From the NCBI GenBank assembly GCA_947034895.1, contig OX344762.1, positions 64,501 to 128,500 on the forward strand: a stretch of DNA of 64,000 nucleotides, written 5' to 3'. The position numbers were made by a program, and so were the translations under genes. This DNA is from Rhytidiadelphus loreus. Taxonomy: Eukaryota > Streptophyta > Bryopsida > Hypnales > Hylocomiaceae. Below are positions 50,571-63,394 of the stretch, one piece after another. Below the pieces are notes generated by a model, which did not search any database, was not told the origin of the DNA, and saw nothing but the letters and a program-made list of their open reading frames with translations. Within the stretch, counting starts at the first letter, position 1. Each line of letters begins with the position of its first letter.

Positions 50571-52429
50571 ACAATTTTAGACTGCGCAGTCAAAAAAAAT
50601 TTACTTGTGGAATTTTCTTCCTACGATCATTTGTATTCCTACAAGATTAGCTTTGAAATAAAGAGTCTAGTGCTTTGTCTTGATATGGAATAGATTCAAA
50701 CCAAGGGATCTAATGCATTTCATGCATATTGTCGAGAGATGATTTATCATTCACAGGATTGCTTTCCAGGACATTCCTGAATTGATGGCATGGTTCAGAC
50801 CACATAGTTTGAACCATGCCTTCAATTCAAGAATGTCCTAATTAAAAGGGTCAGGTTTATCAAGTTTATATTCTGGCTATCTTGCTTATTGGGTTCAGAC
50901 CGTGCGGTCTAAACCATATTCTCGTCTCACCTATTAGCTGAAAACATTCTCATATCTCCTATCATTACAAAGGGAATTTTGTCTACAGTGACAAATATTT
51001 GATAGAAATTTGTCACATGGTTTGTAAATTAGGATGTGTTGATTCAAACATCCAATGAACTAATCAAAATTTGGCTTCACATTCAAACATACCTTCAAAA
51101 GCCTCTAATTGCAAATGAGTTGGGAAGGGAAGAGAAGAGAAGTGCTTTATACAAGAAGGGTAGTAGTAGGTAAAGCAACTCACATGGGATATATAAATTG
51201 GGATTAGTAGAATCTCACCATTTGTATTTAACTCAAAGGTAGAAATTTTGTTCAAAATAAAATTTCAGACCTCATTTAGGCATAGTAGAATACATTTTTT
51301 CAGAAAACTTTGAACTAAGAAAAGTTGGTAAATAAATTAAAGCTTCACCTCCAAAAATCCATTTTATATTTAGATCCTTCAATCAAAAGTTATGGACAAA
51401 ATTCAAGGAGGATTTGAAAGGGACATTATTTTTTTACAATGTCTTTGAATTTTGTCTATATCTTTTAATTGGAGTATCTGAATTTGAAACGGATTTTTGG
51501 AGGTGGAACTCAAATTGATTTAACAACTTTTATTAGTTCAAAGTTTTCTAAAAACACGTATTATACTATGCCTAAACAAGATCTGAAATTCCACTTTGAA
51601 TAAAATTCCTATGTTTTGACAATGAGTAGCCAAGCTCTCATCTTCAAATTATCCCATAGTTTTTGAGGATTCTTGATGAACAATACATTTCACTATAAAA
51701 ACAACCTCTCTACACTCCCAACCAACAAGAAAAGTGGAAGGGTTTTTGTCAGCACATGCCTATTGTCATTAGACAATTTTGTGTTAAAATCTTGTCATTT
51801 TAGATCTGTTTTCCTTGTAGTGTATATTGCTTAAATGCTAATAACAATTATGCACTTTAGATGGTGTGGTCTAAACCACTTTCATCTCATGCAATACTTA
51901 GAAGTCAAACCATTAGGTTTTTTTATGCATGGAGTGGTTCAGACCGCGCAGTCTAAACCACTTTCATCCCATGTAAGGTAGAACTACCTATCACCCCCCT
52001 GATTTGCAATCTGACTATTTTGGGGTTAATTTCAAGAAGGGCACATATTTTTCAGAGGTGTGTTTTTGTTTCACGGATCAAACCCAAGTGGAATTATAAT
52101 TTTCCCATTAAAATTGTAATTTCTGTGAATTTTTGAAGTGGTCAATCCTGAAATTACAAAACCATTTATAGAGTGGGGTCAAAATTGTCCCATAAACAAT
52201 CCATTACCGCCTAATCAAGTACTAGATATTCTCTATTAATGGAGTGACACGTAACCCTTGTTGTCATAAAAATCCCTGATTTTGTCATAAAAGGAAGGGA
52301 ATTGGAGGGGATTTTAGGCAGAATTGGGGCCAAAGTTGGTGACGGAATTGGGCTGGTCTACTTGATGGAATTGGACTGCAGAACGGTAATGGGTGTTTTG
52401 ACCTTAGTGCTTAGAGTTCAGACCTTTGG
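50571..52429. other. Intergenic with isolated palindromes
   Basis: There is no gene. Palindromic relatives of the nearby satellite core stand alone at 50787-50820, 50892-50915, about 51857-51879 and 51934-51961. Two stretches, 51290-51330 and 51520-51560, look like inverted echoes of each other (GAAAACTTTGAACTAA and TTAGTTCAAAGTTTTC-like), suggesting another small inverted-repeat element at about 51280-51600. Confidence 0.5.
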
Positions 52430-53400
52430 GAACTTCATACATGGAGTGGTTTAGACCGCGCGGTCTAGACCACTTTCAGCTCATGCACTACTTAGAGTCC
52501 AGACCATCACGCATTTTAAGCATGGGGTGGTTTAGACCGCGCGATCTAAATCACTTTAATTTAGCTCATGCACTACCGAGTGCACTACTTACAATCCACA
52601 ACATCAAGGATTTTTATACACGAAGGAATAGTTCAGATTGCGTGGTCTAAACCACTTTGAGTTCATGTAGTACTTAGAGTCTAGACCATTAGGGATTTTT
52701 ATACATGGAGTGGTTTAGACTACGCGGTCTGAACTACTTTTAACTCATCCACTTCCTAGAATCCAAACCATCACGCATTTTTATGCATGGAGTGGTTTAG
52801 CTCACGCGATCTGAACCACTTTTAGCTCATGCACCACTTAGAGTCTAGACCATCAGGGAATTTTATACATAGAGTGGTTTAGACTGCGCGGTCTAAACCA
52901 CTTTCATCTCATGTAGTACTTAGAGTCTAGACCATCGCGCATTTTTATGCATGGAGTGGTTTAGCTCATGTGGTCTGAACCACTTTTAGCTCATCCATTT
53001 CCTAGAGTCCAAACCATCACGCATTTTTATGAATGGAGTAGTTTAGACTGCGCGGTCTAAACCACTTTCATCTCATCCACTTTTTAGAGTCCAGACCATT
53101 GCGTATTTTTATGCATAGAGTGGTTTAGACCGCGCGGTCTAAACCACTCTCAGCTCATGCACTACTTAGAGTCCAAACCATCACGCATTTTTATGAATGG
53201 AGTAGTTTAGACCGCGCAGTCAGAACCACTTTCAACTCATCTACTTCCTAGAATCCAGACCATTGCGCATTTTTATGCATGGAGTGGTTCAGACCGCGTG
53301 GTCTAAACCACTTTCAATGCATGTACAACTCATAGAATATATTATCACAAATTTTTTATACTCAATGGAACAGTTCAGACCGCGCGGTCTGAACCATGCC
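52430..53400. repeat. 82-bp satellite with a 30-bp palindromic core
   Basis: About twelve units have palindromes starting near 52445, 52526, 52629, 52708, 52791, 52872, 52953, 53036, 53119, 53201, 53283 and 53367, mostly 81-84 bp apart. The best core, 53119-53148, is a perfect 30-bp palindrome centred on GACCGCGCGGTC. Unit spacers read like ACTACTTAGAGTCCAGACC and GCATTTTTATGCATGGAG. Palindrome arms vary in paired fashion in several units. Confidence 0.9.
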
Positions 53401-56400
53401 TTTGTATCACGAGACTTCTTTGCATAGAGACTACACGGATATGGGGATCCTTTCTAAATTGTTGCGGAATTCATGAGTTTGGCATTGAATTTATAGTAAA
53501 CTTACCTCCATTGCACAATTGAGCTTGTTGCAGCTTGGCAATCGTTGATCCCACAAACTCCAACCTTGTTATGTCTGAGAACAATGTGAATAATATTGAA
53601 ATTGCACTAAAGCATCTTTCTTGCAAGAAAGGAAACAATGTTGAAATTGCAGTAGATCGTATTTCCTGCAAGAAAGGAAACAAAGGTATTTCACAATTTG
53701 AGTTTCATAGAAAATTGCATAAAAAACCATGATGCAGTCATAGCAAAGAAATGGGAACCCTCAAACACAAAACCCATTGGCAAAATGACATGCATAGCAA
53801 GCACGACACTCAATTCCAACTAACACTGGATTTAGAATGGTAAAATTCACAAACCCTCCAATACTACAACGGAATCAGAATCGCCAAACACACAATTTCT
53901 TGAAATGCTATAATTAGCGGAGTTGGAATTGCAAATACAGAAACCCGCCAATGCCACCACAGAGTTGGAATGACATGAAATACAAACCCTCCAATGCCAT
54001 AGCCAAAACTCAAAATGTATACAGATTAAGACAAGCATACCTGCCCCACCGAATTCAAGAAACCTTGCCGAACGCCCCTCCATAGAAACCAATGCGCAAA
54101 ATGTACAAAACCAACACGATAGAATGAAGGTGGATGGAAGAAAGAAGCACGAAATGGAGCAACAACAAAGAGAAATTGCAAAAGGCGGAGCAACAACAAG
54201 GAAGACGGGAAAGCGTGAAAAACAAGTAGAAAACCCTAGCCGACAGAGATGACAAACAACCAAGCCTGAACGGAGCCAAACCTAACCAACGACCGAACCT
54301 CTTCTAAGACCCAAACCTGGTCCAAACTCCTCCAAGCCTACACACGCCACACAAAGCTCATTGAAAGCTCACCCGACCTTCCTACGAACCTACATGTGTT
54401 GTACAAAGTTGAACTAAAGAAATTATGTTTATCAATCATGAAAGTTTATGGTTAATGGAAGTGAATGGAAGTTCAAGAATCAATTCACCCTAAGCCCTTT
54501 TTCCAAATTCTTGGAAGTTGCTCAAAATTGAACAAAATGCCAACACCTTCATAATTTCTATCACTAATTTTTTAATTGGTATACTACAAATTCAAACCAA
54601 GCATGTTAATAATCGCATGAGACAATAAAACACATCAATCTCACAATTAGAGATTGAAAAATTATATGGTTTCATTGCATGGATGTCAAAATTGTAAAAT
54701 TCATATATAGGCTTTTAATCCTCTTTTCACAAATCAAGCCTTTAGAATTGGTCACCAAAAAAATATGAGGTTCAAAGACAAAATGTGCATATTCCAAACA
54801 ATTCATGGCTTCTCCAAATCTATTCTCCAATTTCATTACATGAATTTCCAATGTGATTTTCTTCCTAAGATCTAGAATATTTGAGGCTCATTTCTAAGAA
54901 TCCTCAATACTAGGAAATAAAGATTTGCAATGGACACTACAAAAACTCTTGGATATGAAAATCATAATCATTTATTTCCAAAATTAGATTTCAAATGATA
55001 AAATTAGACTTCTAAAAAATTTGGATAATGTTCACTTGGCATTGAATTGCAAACATTGTAGGGACTGGCAACATACTCAAAATAGGCCATATGTACATTT
55101 CCACTTGTTCAATTCTTACAACTCCTATGCAATTAACACTCCCTACAAAGTGAGTGCTTTCAACATCTATATGCTTAGTTCTCAAAGGGAAAATATTTTC
55201 TCTTATTGGGAAGGACTTGTAGATAGGCTAGAATTTGGTTCTAAAATTTTGAAGTTAGAAATTTCTATTTGGTAAAGTTATGTGGAATTTTAGTAGTTTT
55301 TAAGTGTTATGGTGTGTTAATTTGGTTGTTTTTTATGCTCAAGTGGGAAAGTGGATTATTGTTGTTAGTTGAATTTTGACATGGTAGTATTTTGAAGTCC
55401 CAATTCAATTCGGTGGATTGATTTCCAATTGGATGGTTAATGTGCCTTCAAGTGTGAGATTCCAAATTGGGGTGATAGATGTCATGGGGTGTAAGTTAGT
55501 TGCTAAGTGGGATTTGAAGTGGTGCCTTTAGGTGGTATTTAGCCTTATTCTCCAAATTGGTTTTAGCCACTTTGAGAGAGAGCTCAATGAGAGTCCTGGC
55601 CCAAATTGGTTGTGTATATTTATTTTTGTTTTGTTTTGTATGTGAAGTTGTGAGATGTTGAGGAATTATGAGATGGTGCTAGTTTTAGAGATGGAATTTA
55701 TAGGTCTAAGTAGAAGATTTCTAATGAAGGGAGTAATGAAGCTACTTGGATGTGGTGTTAAAGTGTGATTAGTCTTACAATAAAGATGTAAATTGGATAA
55801 TGGTGATGTATTCGCTATTTGATTTAATATGATGAGATTACATATTGAATTGGTGCCTAGTGATTGTGTGACAAGGAAATGAATTCAGTTGAGGATGTGT
55901 GCAATGTCATTGTATTATTATTTGTGGATATATAATTTCAAGTTAGACTATTGAATGTAAGTTGAGATATTTCAATTTTAAAAATAAAGCCTATTAGCAT
56001 AAATTTCCTACTTGACCGTCTCCCTTGGAACAAATTTATTATACTACTGAGTATTTTTCCAATTTGGTTAAATATTCTCCTTCAACAGGACTACAAGCCT
56101 TGGTTCTTCTTACTAAAGTAAAACACACTTCAAAAGGTCAAGGCATTTACGGATTCATTGTCCTCATTGAACATGTCGAGCAAAATTCAAAGTTGTTACA
56201 CAAATTAGGTCAAAAAAAAATTGAGCCCTTAGGTACACAACTCCCATATTATGTGGGTTATTTTTTTAAGAAATCAAACAATATAAATGAGTTATATGTA
56301 TGAGATTTTGTATAGAAAAATTATAGGGGGGCAATAATATGTCGGAAAAATAATTTTTTAGAGTGGGTACTTAATGTCCTTAAAGAAGAGATGGACAAAA

Positions 56401-56560
56401 AATGACTCATCATTTGTTCCAAATTATTCATGAATCTTGGATCTACTGTTGGTACAATATAAACGATTTGTCTTTACAAAGCAGGTTTGGAACAATGTGA
56501 TGAATTTTGCCTGTAGTGTTGCAGATATGAATAGTTGTCTTCTACGGTGTATATAGCAAA
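53401..56560. other. Intergenic, AT-rich, with a 45-bp duplication
   Basis: No convincing gene. At 53596-53685 a 45-bp unit (starting TTGAAATTGCA) is repeated twice in frame, without other coding support. 53830-54000 has loose repeats containing AACCCTCCAAT. The remainder is AT-rich without structure I can name. Confidence 0.45.
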
Positions 56561-58522
56561 GACAATTTGTCATTTTCTTGGCCCAATTTTTATCTTTCTA
56601 AGTCTTGAACAAATTGTCGTGTACTTATAATTTTTGCAATCGAATTGTAATTTCTGACTATTTGCCGATTTTTGTCTATTGTGTGTTATTTGTTTATATC
56701 CAGTGATTGAATATTTTTGTTCAGCTTAAGAGTTTGCCAAGCTGCGGGCCGTGACACCAGTGATTGGGTCACATTACTTGACAATTTGTCAAGCTGTTAT
56801 TGCGATCCAGTGATTGGACGCAATTGTATTTAGAGTAATTGTGTGTGTGGATAGTTGTTTGGAAATATTCAGGAATAAATTGTATTTGTTGCTCGGTGTG
56901 TGTAATTAAAATACTTCGGGAGACAAATTGACTTGGTATTGCTAAGTTGTTTAACGTGTGTAGTAATTGTTTGTACAATCAACTCGCTGTGACTGTGAGT
57001 GTATGCAATTACCGAGACAAATTGTCAGCGTTATAGTTTCGGCAGTTTGTTATAGTTACGATAACAGTTAGAGACAATTTGTCTGAGTATGCGGTGAGTG
57101 TGTAAAGACAATTTGTCAAAGTTAACTGGGTATCATTGTAAAGGCAAATTGACTGTGTTGTTAGTAGTAAGGATTGAGACAAATTGTTATTTCAATTACG
57201 GCGATGGGAAGCATACGGATTGATGGAAAGAGAAAGACAAATTGTCATCGGTGATCACGGTTGCTGCCAAGAAACGGAGTACAAATCAAGAAAGTCTAGT
57301 TGCCGCGGAGTTCATATCGTTCGACAGACAATTTGACCATTCTCCAGCGATACAGATAAGTACAGACGTTCTTCAAGTTGTAATTGTGATAATGTGTTTC
57401 GATAATTGTGTTGAAGATTTTTGCTGTTTACGATAGAGTTGTTCATGGGATAAGTTTCAAATGTTGAATATGAAAATTAATGCTGTCAAGTCGTTTTATT
57501 GAACAATGAAAGAATTGATATGGAAGTATGAATAGAAATTGCCAAAGTGTGAGATAATGTAAAGACAAATTGTCTAAGAACTATACAGTCACATTATCAT
57601 CAATTGAAATGCATTGAATAATCAAGTTGTTATTCGGATAGGTTATGTCGGAAAGGAAAACTAGACTTTGAATCCAGGTATGACAAATTGTCGTGAATTT
57701 CTGTTTATTGATTTCATATTATTTTGAAATTATTTGTATACTTTTAAGTATAATTGATTGATATAGAAACGACAATTTGTCATGGCGTATGAACTGTTTT
57801 GAATAAATTCAATTTCTGAAAGGGAAATTATTAATTTAGAGATTACTAGAAAGACAAATTGTTCCGACTCTTGGTATTCAAACCGCACCTGGTTGACCTT
57901 TAAATTGACAAATTGTCTTTGATTACAAAAGGATACCAGGTCGTGAGACAATTTGCCTTTGTAGTTTTCTCTCTATTATTGACAAATGGACTGATTAAAC
58001 CGGTTACTGTGAGACAATTTGTCATGATCCGGGACTGTACTGAGTGAACAGTGAGGGCCAATTTGTCAAAGTATTCAATGTGGTTAATGATAATTTGTCT
58101 TGGTTGTTTGTTGTAAGTGAAATTGAAATGTGTATTGCGTATAATAGATGAATGGATAGTTTTGAAATGCAAATAATCTTATGTTATTAATAGTAGAAAT
58201 TGGAATAGATATTAAATTATATTGTGATGATGTGTTAGATAGAATTGCCTTGTGTTGTTGTTATGGTTGTAAATGTAATGCATCACACACTCATGCCCTT
58301 GCATTTAGTTAAAGACAATTTGTCGTAGGACTGAGACGGATCTCCTACTCATGATAATTTAGTAATTAGGCTAAATAAGTAGTGACTGCCCGACAATTTG
58401 TCTCTCATGATAAAAGATCACTTTAATTAACGAACATATATCTCTATACGTATCTATATGTTATTTGCACTTACAGGTCTAGATCATGCATGACAATTTG
58501 TGGTCTATCTTGCCAATTTGTC
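56561..58522. repeat. Dispersed GACAAWTTGTC palindrome array
   Basis: The 11-bp palindrome GACAATTTGTC or GACAAATTGTC occurs exactly at 56561, 56780, 57016, 57073, 57107, 57236, 57564, 57682, 57771, 57906, 58013, 58314 and 58392. About twelve one- or two-base variants lie between (for example 56922, 57143, 57178, 57327, 57853, 57946, 58057, 58089, 58492, 58512). The sequence between the motifs is not repeated, so this is not a tandem satellite. No long open frame is present. Confidence 0.9.
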
Positions 58523-58670
58523 GGAAATACCCCTAGAACACTAGTCCAGGACTGGGACTACATTCATGCGTCCAATAGCATTATTAACGGACTGCTAACA
58601 AAATTAATTCTTGGGAATAAGAGTGAAATTTATGCATTTTCCCTTTGTTTGTGTACTTTTATATTATTTA

Positions 58671-59257
58671 CCCCTAAAACCCACCTCATTCTAGAAAACA
58701 AGTGACCTCAGCCACAATACATTAGACTATTTGATCATTCCCTAGAATTAGAACCCCTATACTGTATTCCTGGGTTTTGGGTTGAAGCAAAAACCTAGTT
58801 TACAAGATTGTTCTAGCGAACAAACTTAACCATGTTAAACAATTTTCAAAAAAATTGTATAAATTGCATTGAAAAATAAATCATATAAGTTATTTTTTCA
58901 AAAAGTTGTTTAGATTGTCTAAAAAACAAGATTGTCCATAATTTTTTCATCACTAGTCCAAATGGAATGAATCAAAGCTTCACATGTAGAAAAAATTATA
59001 ATATTTGAGGGAAATAAATTTAATTTTAATTGACTTATTGTAATTTTTGTGCCACTTGCTAACCTCTATTTTCAGCTTAGGGTGGCATAACTTTTGCTTC
59101 TGAACACCAACTGAAGAAAAAATTATATTCTTATAAAGATGATGTATTCTTCCATCTCCCAAAAAAGTTCAAAAAACCAAAATGAAAATTGAGACTATAT
59201 GCACCTACCTAAACTCTTTCAAGTTCTTCAAAAGGACTCAAGTTGGTCCTTTAGAGG
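58671..59257. mobile_element. TTAA-type inverted-repeat element, copy 2 (decayed)
   Basis: A diverged relative of 49644-50566. The left end is CCCCTAAAACCCA at 58671, the right end is GGTCCTTTAGAGG up to 59257, followed by TTAA. Positions 58800-59260 align along their length with 50100-50570 (for example AAGATTGT..ATAA, TCAAAGCTT). The left interior is deleted compared with copy 1. Confidence 0.6.
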
Positions 59258-59261
59258 TTAA

Positions 59262-60726
59262 AATTCAACTTTATTTTTGTGAACTTTAATGCACATTAGT
59301 TTAGAAGAAAATAAATTAAAGTACATTGTTTGGAAAAAATTACAAAATATTTGCACAAAAGAATTCAAATTCAAGATTCAATATATGGACCTTGGCACCT
59401 AGTGTTTAGAATATTCAATATTTTTTTAAAAAAGGCACATCATATAAAAAGTGGTTAATATATTTATATTTCTTTTCAAAATTTAGAGGCATGCAATGTG
59501 GCCTATGTTTCTATTTGTGCTAACATAATAACAACATATTCTATTACAAAACATCAATGCAAAAAACTACTTCAGGGGTTTTATCAACCATAGTTTATCC
59601 ATGAGTAGGGTCACCACCTATCTACATATTAGTTGCTTCTTCGAATCACACTCAATGACTACACCCAACTTCTTCACAAAGTACCTCATTACTAATGTGT
59701 TTTCAAATATTCCATTGTCATATTTGAATAGTTGTGTGGATGAAAGTCTCTAAAGTAGCACTTGTGGCCTTACTATAGGTAACTAAAACCAAAAGAGTCT
59801 TTTTATTGTAGACCACATGGTCAAATATTTGTTTCCAACTTTGAATTAGAAGCACATGTCATTATGTCACCATATGCTTAGTGATGTCACTTTTAGTTGT
59901 TTCCTTTAACCTTTAGAGGACCAAATGTGTTTAAAGGTACAAAACTGCTTCAAAAGACTTGTCTTCAAAGCAAATCTAAACATACTATCCTTTAGTTAAT
60001 TTGTATGAGTACACTCTCCTAAAATTTCAAAATAAAAAATCTTACTAATTTCAAGTTCAAAGTGCCTAAACTTCAAAAAGAAGTATTTTGAACCTTTTCT
60101 AAATGATTAGATTTTATCGTTCAAACATTTTATCCAAAAACGTGTAGATCCTACAACTTCTAAGTTGCAACTTTCTATTATACGTTGAAAAAAAAGTTCA
60201 GGAATACATATTAAATTTTTTTTTAAATTTAATATTTGTGCTAGGAAAAATAGTAAATAAAAACTATGAGATGTAAGAACTTCAATGACTAGAACCCAAT
60301 GAAAGAAATGGAGAGGAAATAAATAGCAAATGGTTTTCAAAACTTTAGAAAATAATTTATTCTAAGGTTTGCATGATGTTTGAGGACCCTGAGACAAAAA
60401 AATACTAATAAGTAATCATCCAAGTGGAAAGGAAAAAGGGTGAAAAGGTTTGGAATCCCCTTCTAATTACTAAATTTGCCAAAACATAGTAGGATGATCA
60501 TACATAAAACCCTACCTTTTGCTCTCTAATTATAAAATATATGAGAGAATACAAAGCATACCCACTTCTCTGGGAAAAAGGCGATAGCTTTCATTTCACC
60601 AGAGATCACCCACAATAAGTCCTTGAAGATAATAAGATACTCAACCACCTAGAGTCACCCTAGACCTAAAATCGCCTATAATATATAAAGTATTGAAATG
60701 TTATAAAGAAAAAAAAATAACTCCAT
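59262..60726. other. AT-rich intergenic DNA
   Basis: No gene or organised repeat is seen. Confidence 0.5.
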
Positions 60727-61425
60727 GTTCTACCTTAGGTTGCCTCAGACAAGAAGTCACCTCTTAGAAGTCCCCCAAGAGAAGAAGTCGCCCATCCAAA
60801 GTTGCTTAGACCCAAAATCTCCCCCAAAATACAAAATCAAGTCAATTTTTGGACAAAGAGAAGGCAACAGCTTGCACCTCCACCTGCGGGCGTCCAAAAC
60901 CTACATTCTCCCATAAGAGGTTGCCCAAGATCCGAAGTAGCCCCTAAAATCCCCCAAATTGCCAATTTTTGAACAAAGAGAAGGCAACGGCTTCTACCTC
61001 TATCCACAGTTGTCTAAGACCCGCATTCTCCTACAAAAGGTCACTCAAGACCCGCAATCTCCTACAAGAGATTGCTCATGATCCGTGTTCTCCCAGGAGA
61101 GGTCGCCCAAGACACAAAGTAGCCCTTGAAACCCCCCAAATTGCCAAATTTTGAACAAAGAGAAGGCAATGGCTTCTACCTCCACCCATGGTCACTGAAG
61201 ACCTACGTTCTCCCATTCAAGGTCACCCAAGCCCCACATTCTCTTACGAGAGGTCGCCCAAGACCCAAAGTAGCCTCTAAAACCCAAAAAATTGCCAATT
61301 TTTTAACAAAGAGAAGGCAATGGCTTCCACTTCTATCTGCGGTGGCCCAAGATCCGCATTCATCTATAAGAGGTTGCCTAAGACCTGTGTTCTCCTTCAA
61401 GAGGTTGCCCAAGACAAGCAATCGT
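60727..61425 (+). repeat. Compound repeat block with about 30-bp subunits
   Basis: Phrases of the type AGAGGTCGCCCAAGACCCGC and ATTCTCCTACAAGAGG repeat about every 30 bp. A longer phrase, AACAAAGAGAAGGCAA, recurs near 60852, 60971, 61153 and 61305. Short open frames across the block reflect the repeat and have no recognised domain. Confidence 0.75.
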
Positions 61426-63394
61426 AGGAAAAATGAGTTGCATTGTATATTTTTGGTAATGAAGGAAAAAATTTTTAGCTTGATTATGGTTAGTTACTTT
61501 TGTTTTAGTTTGCAAGACATTTAACGTACCTTCCTAGTTCAGTGAGCTAAGTAAATGCACCTTCATGAGATTAGATTTCATAGCCAAGATACCTAATTTC
61601 ATTTATTAAAAATGAAAGCTCTTTTGGAAATCTAGTTGCTTTGGATTCTCTATAGTACAACTTGAATTTCACAATAACTATATTGATCTATGGATTCGCT
61701 CTAGTAAATAAATGTGATGACAAGATGTCATCTTTTGTCGAACACTCAAGTTTTGCGAAGAGGCAATTGTATTAAATATATATGGTTCATTGTTGTTTAT
61801 TTCATTATGATTATATGATATGAAATAAATCAATTGGAAAAGATTATACATATATCTCTATCTATTGTTTTGTATTTCAAAATACATTTGATAAATTATA
61901 CACCCATAGAATAATTCTTTGAGATTTGCATAAATCAAAAAGAGAAGTTTTAATTAAAATCTCTTCCCTCTAATTTTGAAGTTAGAAATGAAGGTGGTAA
62001 ATAATTCATAAGTAGTTGAGTTACTTGAGTATAAGGATGCTTAGAGAATCGAGAACATTAAATGGGGAAGGTATTGCAAATATGGTTACTTGTTCAAGAG
62101 TTGTAATATTATCTTCGACTCGAAGATTCTCTACCTTTTTAGATTGAATGATGATGTTCAGCATACTTATTCAAAAGTTGACATGCACAACACAAATAAT
62201 CCTTGAACTCTCTAGAGTATCTTCGTCTCGAAGATAAAAATGCACAACTATTCTATCGATATTCAATACGACATGGAAGTACAGGATTCCACTGCTGCAT
62301 AATGAACAGTTATTACTTAAGATGGATTAGTTTTCTTCGAGTCGAGGATGATATCAAATTCGTCGATGGCAATAGATTCCCTCCGACTCTTCGTTCAATA
62401 CTCTTTTACTTATGAACATTAAGAAGATCAAGTTCCCAAAAAATACGGCGACATTATCGGAGAGTCCTACTTTACTAAAACAATGCAGATAACAACACTC
62501 GGATATGCACAAGAGAATATCAGAGCTTCTATGCTTCATTGAATTCCTAATAATGCTAGAAATGTGACGTATACTTCTTGAAAGACAGTAGTATACAATA
62601 AGAGTAGATAACAGAACCGTCTGCGGGAACTACTTCACGCAAAGAACAACTCACCAGAAAGCTACTAGAAAGAGAAATCTCAAGATTATTCAAGCATTCT
62701 CAATGTAACATACTTGCAAAGAAAGGACGAAACATTGAAGGACGACAACACCTGCAAACAAAGTGTAGGAGAGATAGAGAAGCAATGGAATGACAAAAAT
62801 GAAGGATGCTCTAACTGAGCAGAGAGGGCACGCTTGCAATACTAAGTTGCCGTGGACAAGGAAGGAAACTCTTGTGCTTGTTGGGGCGGGAAATCACATA
62901 GCGCGAAAAGCTTGAAATTCAAACTTCGACGGAATCAACGGCACATGCGCGGACATCCCGTATACTTTCTGAGATTCCATCCAAAAAAGTCGCATTCAAC
63001 GGATGCTTTCCCACAGTTTGGGGCGGAAAAGTTCTCCCACCACTAAGAAGTAGCCCAAGAAAGCCTTCCTCGACTAATTTAAACTTAGTACCATTAATGA
63101 ATTCAGTTGACTTATATGCCACATAATTTGTTGTTTGCATTTCAACCACATGTTCATTTTCAAACTTAAAAATCCAAAAAATTAAAAGTCTTGCGACCAT
63201 TTACTTCTAAACCAGGGTTGTCTTGTCTGACAGAATTTCGAGTTTTTGTGTCTAATAGACGTCGCATGTCGCATGTCGAATTGTCGAGTTGTCGAGTAAG
63301 GGCGGTTTTTGTTGTCGTGTACGGATTTCGGATTTCAAATTTTTTTACCCCTTGGTAAAACGGACTGTCCTACGTGGCTGTGACGTGGCGTGCT
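61426..63394. other. Intergenic with three spaced palindromes
   Basis: No gene is seen. Three 15-bp palindrome-like sites with TCTTCG and CGAAGA (third CGAGGA) arms stand at 62112-62126, 62220-62234 and 62334-62348. At 63255-63300 short TCGCATG and TCGAGTTG words repeat. Confidence 0.5.

Noticed and set aside
52430..53400. Regularly spaced repeats resembling a CRISPR array
   Set aside because: The spacers are themselves repeated, the setting is a plant nuclear genome, and there are no cas genes. It is a satellite.
53847..54263. Cys/Phe-rich minus-strand frame
   Set aside because: It arises from loosely repeated A-rich sequence and shows no family motif.
50100..59260. Direct repeats 50100-50570 and 58800-59260 read as a pair of LTRs
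   Set aside because: Each copy lies inside its own TTAA-flanked inverted-repeat element, so they are two insertions of one family.
60725..61524. Three consecutive open frames as a coding gene
   Set aside because: They follow the repeat structure and differ in frame; no domain is recognisable.
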